DNA of 64,000 bases from CAWGYT01 sp963826795 (GTDB taxonomy: Bacteria > Planctomycetota > Planctomycetia > Pirellulales > Pirellulaceae). Location: assembly GCA_963826795.1 (NCBI GenBank), contig CAWGYT010000004.1, positions 558,001 through 622,000 of the forward strand, read 5' to 3'. The position numbers and the translations under genes were made by a program. Below the pieces are notes generated by a model that was given only the letters and a program-made list of their open reading frames with translations, made no database searches and was not told the origin of the DNA. This document shows, piece by piece, positions 8,496 through 16,350 of the stretch; the stretch's first letter is position 1; each line of letters begins with the position of its first letter.

Positions 8496-10250
8496 TCAGA
8501 GCTTTCGTTCGATGTGTTGCATCCAGTCTCGGACCTTTTCTTGCAGCAGACCGACTTGCCGCTCGAGTCCCTGTCGCGTGCGCTGGACGCGTTCCAAGAT
8601 TCGCTGACTCGCGGACTGGATTGTTTCGGCGGACTTGCGGACATCTTCCAGCGAATTGGAGCGTTTTTCGATTTCCAGGATGGCGCGGTTGATCGCCCCG
8701 AAGTCGGCCTCGGCCGCGGCCGACTGGGTCGCCCGTACGCAAAGCGCTTGAGCCGTGGTCAGGGCGGCCTGGAGGAAGACGTCGGACGAGGCATGCTGTG
8801 CGTCCCAGACGACCAGCAGATCGTCACCGTAGCGGACGAACGGTTCGATTTCGGCGGGAGCGGTCTTGCTGGAAAACACAAAGATTCCAATCTGTGCCGC
8901 TCGATTCTTGCGGGCCATCTGGATCTCCTCCAGGGCCTTCGCGATGGAGTAGGCGGTGTCCTCTTTCGCTTCGAGCACGATACGAGCTCCGGCCGCCTGG
9001 CACTCGGCGCTCAGCTCGATCACGAAATCGCCGACCTTGCAATTCTTGATTTCGCCGACGCGGGCGCCGGTGGCGTGGACGACGTCCCCGGACGACTGTC
9101 GGTTGGCGACCAGAAACTGTCCCAAGGCGTCTTCGAATTCAACCCCGTGCCGCGTCGTCTGCTCCGCCTCCTCGCGTCGAGCGACCAGTCGCGCCAGGGC
9201 GGTCTTGACCTCCTCACGAAACTCAACGTTTTCGCGTGACGATTCCCGCAGCAGGACGAGCAGTTCGCGTTTGAGGCGAGCGAGGGGGGCATTTTCGTCG
9301 TCGAGTGTCAGATGACCGTGGATTGCGCCTTGCGTATCGCGGAGCATCAGGTTCAGTCGCGAAAAAGCCGAATCGGGATTGTCTAAGGAAAATTCCCGCA
9401 CGATCGTCCGTTGCGCCGCGTCGACGTTCCGGACGAGTCGGCTGAGCGCGGAGTTCTCTTGATCGAGCGAAAATTCCTTGACGACATCGTCGATTTTGGC
9501 CTGAAGATCGCGTTGGAGTTGCCCATGATTTCGCGTCAATTCGCTGACCAGCCGTGAGAGCGAGCTTTGGGCGTTGTCCAATGAAAATTCGCCGAGTACT
9601 CGCTCGCGTTGCTGTCGCAGTTGTTCCTCGATCACTCCGCGTAAGGCGCCCACCAGGCCCTCGGATTCGTTGGGGCTGAGACGCTTCATTAACGGGCTGT
9701 TGTCGCCAAAGTACAGCAGCAGCGTCTTCGCCAGCTCGGAATCTTCCGTCCCGATTTGTCGCCTCAGAACTTGTTCCAGTTCGCCATCGCGGCTAACGAG
9801 TCGTTTGATGCGTTCGTTAAATCGGCCGCTTTCGGGGTGAAAGTACTCCTTCAATTGCGAGCTGACTCGGTCGTGGACGTGCTGCGTGTGTTGCTGGAGC
9901 TGGTGGCTCACGGCCTGGATCAGGCTGGCGGATTCCCGCTGAATCAGGTCGGTATCGAGCCGCCCGCTGGCGACCTTGAGCGCGGCGACCCCGATTTTCA
10001 GCGCCGTCGAAGCGTAGGCCTGACGGTCCGCTTCGTGCTGAAACTGCCGCAGCGCGTCGATCACTTCGAGATCCTCGACCCAGAGCTCCAGGTGCAGCGG
10101 CGCTGGGGCGCTGGGCGGGGGGGTCGAGGCGAACGGCGCAGCGTTTGACTCGCGAGGAGCGGACGTCGTACTGGATGCCACGGCGGAACTCCGTTTCGGA
10201 CTGGGGCGCACGACAAGGTCGTCGCGGAAGGGAACGGACGAGTGCAACAC
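8496..10250 (-). CDS. Coiled-coil protein with SLD repeats and PD-(D/E)XK-like domain
   Basis: A 584-aa cytoplasmic protein. After a Pro/Ala/Ser-rich N-terminus and a helical region come four or five related units of about 30 residues (EFSLDN..SSLSRLV, EFSLDQ..SALSRLV, EFSLDNP.SAFSRL, HLTLDDE.APLARL) at about 230-350. A globular domain at about 380-490 follows, with VGDFVIEL (Asp408), then VLEAKE (Glu427, Lys429). This spacing fits a PD-(D/E)XK nuclease core. The C-terminal 80 residues are predicted coiled coil. The start is GTG at 10248-10250; no ATG lies near the N-terminus, so the exact start is uncertain. I know of no characterised protein with this layout. A role in DNA cleavage or in sensing DNA ends is inference. 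Confidence 0.75.
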   Translation of the reverse strand: MLHSSVPFRDDLVVRPSPKRSSAVASSTTSAPRESNAAPFASTPPPSAPAPLHLELWVEDLEVIDALRQFQHEADRQAYASTALKIGVAALKVASGRLDTDLIQRESASLIQAVSHQLQQHTQHVHDRVSSQLKEYFHPESGRFNERIKRLVSRDGELEQVLRRQIGTEDSELAKTLLLYFGDNSPLMKRLSPNESEGLVGALRGVIEEQLRQQRERVLGEFSLDNAQSSLSRLVSELTRNHGQLQRDLQAKIDDVVKEFSLDQENSALSRLVRNVDAAQRTIVREFSLDNPDSAFSRLNLMLRDTQGAIHGHLTLDDENAPLARLKRELLVLLRESSRENVEFREEVKTALARLVARREEAEQTTRHGVEFEDALGQFLVANRQSSGDVVHATGARVGEIKNCKVGDFVIELSAECQAAGARIVLEAKEDTAYSIAKALEEIQMARKNRAAQIGIFVFSSKTAPAEIEPFVRYGDDLLVVWDAQHASSDVFLQAALTTAQALCVRATQSAAAEADFGAINRAILEIEKRSNSLEDVRKSAETIQSASQRILERVQRTRQGLERQVGLLQEKVRDWMQHIERKL

Positions 10251-10549
10251 AAGCTCTAGGACGACCGTAGTATGGAGCAGGACCGATTAGGGTTCAAGTG
10301 TTCAGTATGCCGTCGGCGCTTTTCGGGCTGGGTGATGATCGAGCGACGCCGGTGGGGGCCGAGGGAGACAAGATCGAGAACGTGGGCGTTGCGAACGTGG
10401 GCGCTGCGATCGAAATCGAAGGGCCAAAATGCCACGTTTCGTACCGCATCACTTGGGGACGGCGGTGCCTTTGAGTTGCGTTTTCTTCGTCCACACGGGC
10501 GGGATTTCGTTGATTTCTGGCAAAGTTCAAGAAATTTGGCAGGTGGGTG
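10251..10549. other. Intergenic region upstream of the 16S promoter
   Basis: About 300 bp between the GTG start of the minus-strand gene and the rRNA promoter. It is more AT-rich than its surroundings. Short open frames exist on both strands, but none is convincing. A tandem gaacgtgggcg(tt)gc-like motif sits near 10380-10405. It presumably holds the promoter of the minus-strand gene and upstream activating sequence for the rRNA promoter. Confidence 0.4.
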
Positions 10550-10577
10550 TTGACGGCCAATCGAAACTGGATATTAT
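10550..10577 (+). promoter_or_regulatory. Sigma70-type promoter of the 16S rRNA gene
   Basis: TTGACG (10550-10555) and TATTAT (10572-10577) each match the consensus at five of six positions and are separated by 16 bp. They lie about 250 bp upstream of the mature 16S 5' end, pointing towards it. The strength of the match and the rRNA context make this a likely main rRNA promoter. Confidence 0.75.
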
Positions 10578-10631
10578 TACGTGTCCCGGTCAGGCAGTTG
10601 CCTTTCACAAGGTGAAAACCAAACTGGGATT

Positions 10632-10644
10632 TGTTCTTTGGCAA
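10632..10644 (+). promoter_or_regulatory. boxA-like antitermination element in the rRNA leader
   Basis: The sequence tgttctttggcaa resembles the bacterial rRNA boxA (TGCTCTTTAACAA type). It lies about 55 bp after the -10 box, where a Nus-factor antitermination site is expected. Confidence 0.5.
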
Positions 10645-10652
10645 TTTGGTGG

Positions 10653-10698
10653 TGACCTCTATCGAAATTCTTTCTGAGAATTGCACCAGCATAAGATC
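10653..10698 (+). promoter_or_regulatory. 16S leader half of the processing stem
   Basis: TGACCTCTAT (10653-10662) and CATAAGATC (10690-10698) are perfectly complementary, in the right order, to the two segments 12428-12437 and 12414-12422 behind the 16S gene. Together they would form an interrupted 19-bp helix that loops out the whole 16S, as RNase III processing stems do. Confidence 0.65.
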
Positions 10699-10824
10699 AT
10701 GCAAATTTGGCGGATTCGACGGGAGACGCAAGTTTCTTGTTGAGTTCGTCTTGGCTGAAGACCTTTTCTTTTTGGCTCGTCATCTGGGATCTTTCCTTTC
10801 GGGGAGAGGTCGCAGTAAGCAAAC

Positions 10825-12365
<1,541 letters not shown>

Positions 12366-12413
12366 AGGATAAACAGATTGATTCGGGGTGACCCGAATGG
12401 ATCCGTGGACATC

Positions 12414-12437
12414 GATCTTATGTTGAAATAGAGGTCA
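12414..12437 (+). promoter_or_regulatory. 16S trailer half of the processing stem
   Basis: GATCTTATG (12414-12422) and ATAGAGGTCA (12428-12437) pair with CATAAGATC and TGACCTCTAT in the leader. The spacing between the two helices is 5 nt here and 27 nt in the leader, giving an asymmetric internal loop. Confidence 0.65.
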
Positions 12438-12482
12438 GTCTGGAAGTTTTCCAGACAGCTGCCAAAACACCAAAGCGAAAGA

Positions 12483-12517
12483 CCGCCCGGGCCGAGCCAG
12501 CCCGAGGCGGTTTTTTT
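12483..12517 (+). terminator. Rho-independent terminator of the 16S transcript
   Basis: A GC stem ccgcccgggc / gcccgaggcgg (one bulged A) with a 7-nt loop is followed directly by seven T residues. This closes the 16S unit and confirms that no 23S gene is co-transcribed. Confidence 0.9.
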
Positions 12518-12629
12518 ATTGCGCCGCGTCAGTTGTCGCACACCGCCCCATTGTTTCCAGCTGTGAACTACCTTTTCCCAGGCAGAAGATCCTGAAAGAG
12601 CTGACGAATCGCTGGAGGAGCGCGGGAAG

Positions 12630-13493
12630 ATGCTGAAAGTCGCAGAGCGTCGCAGATTGACCGGGCTGGTGCAACAGACTCTCAAGGAACGCCCGGAAGT
12701 ACGGCCCTTTCCGCAGGCCGTGGCCCAACTGCTGGCGGCATGCCAGGACTCCAGCTCGACGCCGGCCAGCTTCGAGAAGATTATTCAAACGGATCCGGCC
12801 TTGTCGGTGCGGTTGCTTAGGATGGCGAACAGTCCCATTTACGGACTCACCGCGGAGGTACGCACAATTTCTCACGCCGTCGCCATCCTCGGCATGCGCC
12901 AGCTGCGCCATTTGGCGCTCTCGGCCGCCGGGGCCAAGATGTTTTCGCAGGGAAACACGTCGGGAGGCGAGCGCGAACGACTCTGGAATCACTCGCTCAC
13001 GGCCGCCGTTACCGCTCGGCTACTTGCCCGACGCACGGGCAAGGCGGACCAGGACGAGGCTTACTTGGCCGGGATTTTTCACGATGTCGGAAAACTCTTC
13101 CTGTTTGATGTGGTTCCGGAGGAGTATGCCGAGTTGACCGCCTCCGTCCCGCGCGAGCAAGTGATCGAGGAAGAGAAATTCGTGTTTGGAGTCAGCCACG
13201 AAGAGATTGGCCTGAAGTCGGCCCATTCCTGGGCGCTGGCGGAGACCCTGAAAGCCGCGATCGGATACCATCACAACCCGCAGGAATCGCCGATCCACGT
13301 CGAATTCGTCGAACTGATCGCCGATGCCAATCAACTTGCCCACGGCTGGGCTCGACAATCGGAAACCCAAGCGGAAGACGAAACCGTTCGGGCGATCACC
13401 GAGCGGCTTGGCTACCTACCCGACCAGGCACAGCAGCTCGCCGACGACGTGCAAACCCAGTTGATTCAAATCGGGCAGGCCATGGCCGGCTAG
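12630..13493 (+). CDS. HDOD-domain signalling protein
   Basis: A 287-aa HDOD protein. These are HD-superfamily relatives that act in regulatory or signalling roles, usually without known catalytic activity. About residues 10-220 carry the HDOD features: LLRMANSPIYGL, a TISHAVAILGMRQLRHLAL segment, NHS at about 129, and HDVGK at 151-155. Here the metal-binding-type HD pair is retained, which is not always so in HDOD proteins, so residual hydrolase activity cannot be excluded. The C-terminal part is helical. The ATG at 12630 follows a gggaag stretch and is the first Met of the conserved part. The gene is isolated between the 16S terminator and the repeat island, so its partners are unknown. Cytoplasmic. 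Confidence 0.9.
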   Translation: MLKVAERRRLTGLVQQTLKERPEVRPFPQAVAQLLAACQDSSSTPASFEKIIQTDPALSVRLLRMANSPIYGLTAEVRTISHAVAILGMRQLRHLALSAAGAKMFSQGNTSGGERERLWNHSLTAAVTARLLARRTGKADQDEAYLAGIFHDVGKLFLFDVVPEEYAELTASVPREQVIEEEKFVFGVSHEEIGLKSAHSWALAETLKAAIGYHHNPQESPIHVEFVELIADANQLAHGWARQSETQAEDETVRAITERLGYLPDQAQQLADDVQTQLIQIGQAMAG

Positions 13494-13505
13494 CGGTACT
13501 TCGCC

Positions 13506-13790
13506 CCGGCCCGCTGATCTCGACATGTCGCTCGCCGCATCACTTCACCCTTTCGCGCGTTTGCGCAGGAGCACGGTGAGGAGACGTGAGGTGCGGTTCG
13601 CCTCGCCCGACGTGTTGTCACCTCGCCCGACGTGTTGTCACCTCGCCCGACGTGTTGTCACCTCGCCCGACGTGTTGTCACCTCTCCCGAGGCCGGGAGA
13701 GGTCGCTCGGGTCCCGCTGGCGGGAGCCGGGCGGGTGAGGGTTGACCCGTCGTGTCGAGGTCCTGGCCCCCCCTCATCCGGCCTTCGGCC
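13506..13790. repeat. Long direct repeat, copy 1
   Basis: Starts ccggcccgctgatctcgaca and ends in ctcatccggccttcggcc. Copy 2 is 14774-15226. The copies differ by a few substitutions, by four versus one unit of the 20-bp tandem repeat, and by a 220-bp insertion present only in copy 2. The ctcatccggccttcggcc block is a common intergenic motif in related genomes. Confidence 0.85.
13601..13680. repeat. 20-bp tandem repeat, four identical copies
   Basis: Unit cctcgcccgacgtgttgtca is repeated exactly four times without spacers. A single related unit is present in the other copy of the long direct repeat (near 14871). Lack of spacers excludes a CRISPR array. Confidence 0.95.
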
Positions 13791-13958
13791 CAATCCTGTT
13801 CGGCACTCAGGTTGCTCGATAGGTCCGCGTGAGTGGAAAATTCGGCGGAAGGGGTTGAGAGCGAGTGAGGGTAAGGTGGAGAGATGGTTGTCGAGGCGAG
13901 GGGATCGGTTGAGCGCGCAGCAGCAACGGCCGTCGACTGCCATGGGGCAGGGCGGTTC

Positions 13959-14069
13959 TTAAGCGTCGTGTCGCTTGAGTTTTTCCAGATGCGCCAGCAG
14001 TTCCTCGTCGTCAGCCCAGCCGTTCAGGTAATAGCAGATCATTTCGCACGTTCGCTTGGTCGCCCGCGC
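13959..14069 (-). pseudogene. 3' remnant of an unidentified gene
   Basis: Read on the minus strand, this gives about 36 codons ending in a protein-like tail (CEMICYYLNGWADDEELLAH, then LEKLKRHDA and stop). There is no start codon. The frame is cut off on its 5' side exactly where the REP-like motif with GGGGTCAGG begins, which supplies an in-frame TGA. This suggests a gene truncated by the element or by recombination at it. The parent family is not recognised. Confidence 0.4.
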
Positions 14070-14086
14070 AAAAAGGGGTCAGGTCT
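14070..14086. repeat. REP-like GGGGTCAGG motif
   Basis: aaaaaggggtcaggtct shares its core with the arms of the inverted repeat at 1242-1326. Here only a single copy is present, followed by a run of T. It marks the break point of the gene remnant at 13959. Confidence 0.6.
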
Positions 14087-14159
14087 TTTTTTCGAGGCGA
14101 CTTACGGCAAATGCGCAGAAGGTGATGTGAGGGGCATCGAGTGGCGGGTCTGGAGCTTT

Positions 14160-14440
14160 CTTTGATAGACCGTCTGGAGTTTTTTTCCTTTGATAGACCG
14201 TCTGGAGTTTTTTTGGAGTTTTCCGTCTGGAGTTTTCGTCTTCGTTCTTCGTCTAAGACGGTCTACTTCCGTGCCCTCATCGCCGCCGGTCACGCCTGCG
14301 GCTACCTTGTGCCGCCGAATGACTCTGGAGCCTGTAGACCGTCTTGGACTTGTTGTCTTGGACTTGTTTGGTAGACCGTCTTGGACTTGTTTGGACTTGT
14401 TTTGGACTTGTTCAGACCGTCTCAATCCTGTTTCTTCCGT
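14160..14440. repeat. Low-complexity repeats with gtagaccgtc/gacggtctac motif
   Basis: Irregular repeats of agaccgtctggagtttttt and gtcttggacttgtttgg. The module 14252-14369 begins with taagacggtctac and nearly ends with its inverse gtagaccgtctt; it recurs at 14655-14772 in the same orientation, with the inverse motif there mutated (gtagactgtc). No coding potential. Confidence 0.75.
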
Positions 14441-14567
14441 TGCGTAGCCCCGCTCGCGGAGAGCGGGGGTGGCGCGGCGTGGATGCGAGGCCTGCATGGC
14501 GAGATCGGCTGGGGGACGGGTTCGCCCCCCGTCTGCGCGACGGGGGCTACGGCGCGACGGGGGCCAC

Positions 14568-14662
14568 GAAGCCAATCTAAGAAGCCAATCTAAGACGAAG
14601 CCAACCTAGGAGCCAATCTAAAAGAGCCAATCTAAATCTAACCAATCTAACCAATCTAAGAC
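14568..14662. repeat. Degenerate agccaatcta repeats
   Basis: About eight imperfect copies of (ag)ccaatcta(a) between the two 118-bp direct repeats. Probably slippage products. Confidence 0.7.
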
Positions 14663-14772
14663 GGTCTACTTCCGTGCCCTCATTGCCGCCGGTCACGCCT
14701 GCGGCTACCTTGTGCTGCCGAATGACTCTGGAGCCTGTAGACTGTCTTGGACTTGTTGTCTTGGACTTGTTT
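14655..14772. repeat. 118-bp direct repeat, copy B
   Basis: Matches 14252-14369 with only a few mismatches, in the same orientation. It directly abuts copy 2 of the long direct repeat. Confidence 0.85.
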
Positions 14773-14773
14773 T

Positions 14774-15226
14774 CCGGCCCGCTGATCTCGACATGTCGCT
14801 CGCCGCATCACTTCACCCTTTCGCGCGTTCGGCGCAGGAGCGCGGTGAGGAGACGTGAGGTGCGGTTCACCTCTCCCGACGTGTTGTCACCTCTCCCGAG
14901 GAGGTCGTGCAGCTTTTAAGTGCTTGTGTTTTCAAGCAGTTGTGAGCATAGCGACAGTATGCCGTGCCATGTGCCGACAGATTTTCGAATGATGCACCTG
15001 CTGAGGCTGCTGCACCTCGCAAGTGAAACGTTGAAAATCTGTCGGCGACATTGCAAAACAAACTGTCAGCAATGCTACACAACTTGCTATTTCAACATAG
15101 CACTTAAAAGCTGCACGACCTCCGAGGCCGGGAGAGGTCGCTCGGGTCCCGCTGGCGGGAGCCGGGCGGGTGAGGGTTGACCCGTCGTGTCGAGGTCCTG
15201 GCCCCCCCCTCATCCGGCCTTCGGCC
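14774..15226. repeat. Long direct repeat, copy 2, interrupted by a MITE-like element
   Basis: Second copy of 13506-13790. It contains one instead of four 20-bp units and is split by the 220-bp element at 14902-15121. Confidence 0.85.
14902..15121. mobile_element. 220-bp MITE-like element with 23-bp terminal inverted repeats
   Basis: Perfect 23-bp terminal inverted repeats (14902-14924 and 15099-15121) begin aggtcgtgcagcttttaag. They flank about 174 bp that hold no gene but do hold a second inverted pair (ccgacagattttc / gaaaatctgtcgg). The element is bordered on both sides by ccgagg (14896-14901 and 15122-15127). The matching uninterrupted site in the other copy of the direct repeat has ccgagg once (13687-13692). 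This is an insertion with a target duplication of about 6 bp. With no transposase it must have been moved in trans. Confidence 0.85.
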
Positions 15227-15257
15227 ACCTTCTCCCGCGTTGGGGAGAAGGGACATG

Positions 15258-15356
15258 ATGCGGTCACCTCGCCCGTAATGCGGTCACCTCGCCCGTAATG
15301 CGGTCACCTCTCCCGTAATGCGGTCACCTCTCCCGTAATGCGGTCACCTCGCCCGT
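15258..15356. repeat. 20-bp tandem repeat, five copies
   Basis: Unit atgcggtcacctcgcccgta starts at 15258, 15278, 15298, 15318 and 15338, with c/t variation at one site. It shares cacctcgcccg and the 20-bp period with the repeat at 13601. It ends 4 bp before the stop codon of the phosphoesterase gene. Confidence 0.95.
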
Positions 15357-15359
15357 CGC

Positions 15360-16286
15360 TTAGGTCTCCCACGGGAGTGTGACCGTCCGTCCGTCTTCAG
15401 CTCGGTTGCCGCCGAGGGCATGCAGCGTCAGCTCGCAGCCCGTGGAAAAGAACCGGCTCATCACCCAACCGACCGGCTGATCGTCGGTGAAGTTGTAGCC
15501 GCATGCCGGCAGGTTGACCAATTGCAGACGTCCTTCGCGCCGAAATTCGTATCGATGCGAATGACCGAAAAAGATGGCGTGGAGGTTTCGGTGAGGTTCC
15601 ACCAGCCGAAATAGACGCTCGGTATCCAGCAGGTCGACGTCGTTATCGCCGAGCGTGTGGTGAACGACCAGGACCGTGGGGCGGTTGTCGCGATCGGTGA
15701 GGAATCGGGCGAGCCACTCACGCTGTTGTTTGCCCAGCAGGCCCGCGACCTGATTGACATACAGTAGCGAATCCAATTGGATGACGCGAACCTGCGGATG
15801 CTCCAGCACGACGACTTGCTTGTCCGCAACCGGCTGACGCGCGAATTGCTCGACCTCCTGTGAAAACACACGCCGAAATTCGGACCGATCGTCGTGATTT
15901 CCCAAGCCGATCCCGATCGGCAACTGGCTGGCAAGCGGCTCAAGCAGCGTTTTCAGCTGCTCGTAGTCGCCGGCCTGACCTTCCAGCCGCGCGGCGTCGC
16001 CGTTAATGAGGGCCGCATCGGGAGCCGCCGAGCGGACCTGCTCGACGACCCGTTCGAGGTTCTCGGAAGGCCGAAAGTCGCGGTAGCTGTCCGCCGGATC
16101 GGCGGCAATGTGCGTATCCGAGAGCAGCGCGAGCCGCAAGTCCGTCGCGGACGGATCCTTTTCAGTCCCGGTCTCAATCTCGGACCCTGGCAGCCAAGCA
16201 TGCGAAAACAGCAGCGCACCGCACGCCCCCATGGACGTGCGGAAAAACTGCTTGCGGCTGAGCGGTCGATAAAAAACGCCCGGCAT
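15360..16286 (-). CDS. Exported metallophosphoesterase
   Basis: A 308-aa calcineurin-like phosphoesterase. All metal-binding motifs are visible in order: LLSDTHIAAD, INGDAARLEG, GLGNHDDR, VVHHTLGDND and FFGHSHRYEF. They bind a two-metal centre that hydrolyses phosphate esters; the substrate is unknown. The N-terminus has SRKQFFRTSMGACGALLFSH, a twin-arginine-like signal (one Arg replaced by Lys), so export in folded form is likely. The ATG at 16284-16286 places this signal at residue 10. A longer frame upstream only runs antisense-like through the preceding PEP-CTERM gene. The gene lies about 65 bp behind that gene on the same strand. Its stop directly abuts a tandem repeat. Confidence 0.9.
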   Translation of the reverse strand: MPGVFYRPLSRKQFFRTSMGACGALLFSHAWLPGSEIETGTEKDPSATDLRLALLSDTHIAADPADSYRDFRPSENLERVVEQVRSAAPDAALINGDAARLEGQAGDYEQLKTLLEPLASQLPIGIGLGNHDDRSEFRRVFSQEVEQFARQPVADKQVVVLEHPQVRVIQLDSLLYVNQVAGLLGKQQREWLARFLTDRDNRPTVLVVHHTLGDNDVDLLDTERLFRLVEPHRNLHAIFFGHSHRYEFRREGRLQLVNLPACGYNFTDDQPVGWVMSRFFSTGCELTLHALGGNRAEDGRTVTLPWET

Positions 16287-16350
16287 CGACGCTTGCTCCC
16301 AATTCACGTCCGGATTATCGCCACGGGACTCAAGCCGGCGCTGTCGTCTC

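Larger units (their letters stand above)
13494..15359. other. Gene-poor repeat island
   Basis: Nearly 1.9 kb without an intact gene. It is built from an imperfect long direct repeat (13506-13790 and 14774-15226), a second 118-bp direct repeat (14252-14369 and 14655-14772), low-complexity stretches (14160-14440; 14568-14662), two sets of 20-bp tandem repeats, a REP-like motif, a gene remnant and a MITE-like insertion. It appears to be a site that has repeatedly taken up and duplicated non-coding elements. Confidence 0.75.

Noticed and set aside
10697..10699. TGA as a possible selenocysteine codon joining two minus-strand frames next to the rRNA leader
   Set aside because: No SECIS-like hairpin follows and the downstream frame is not protein-like; the region is better explained as the 16S leader.
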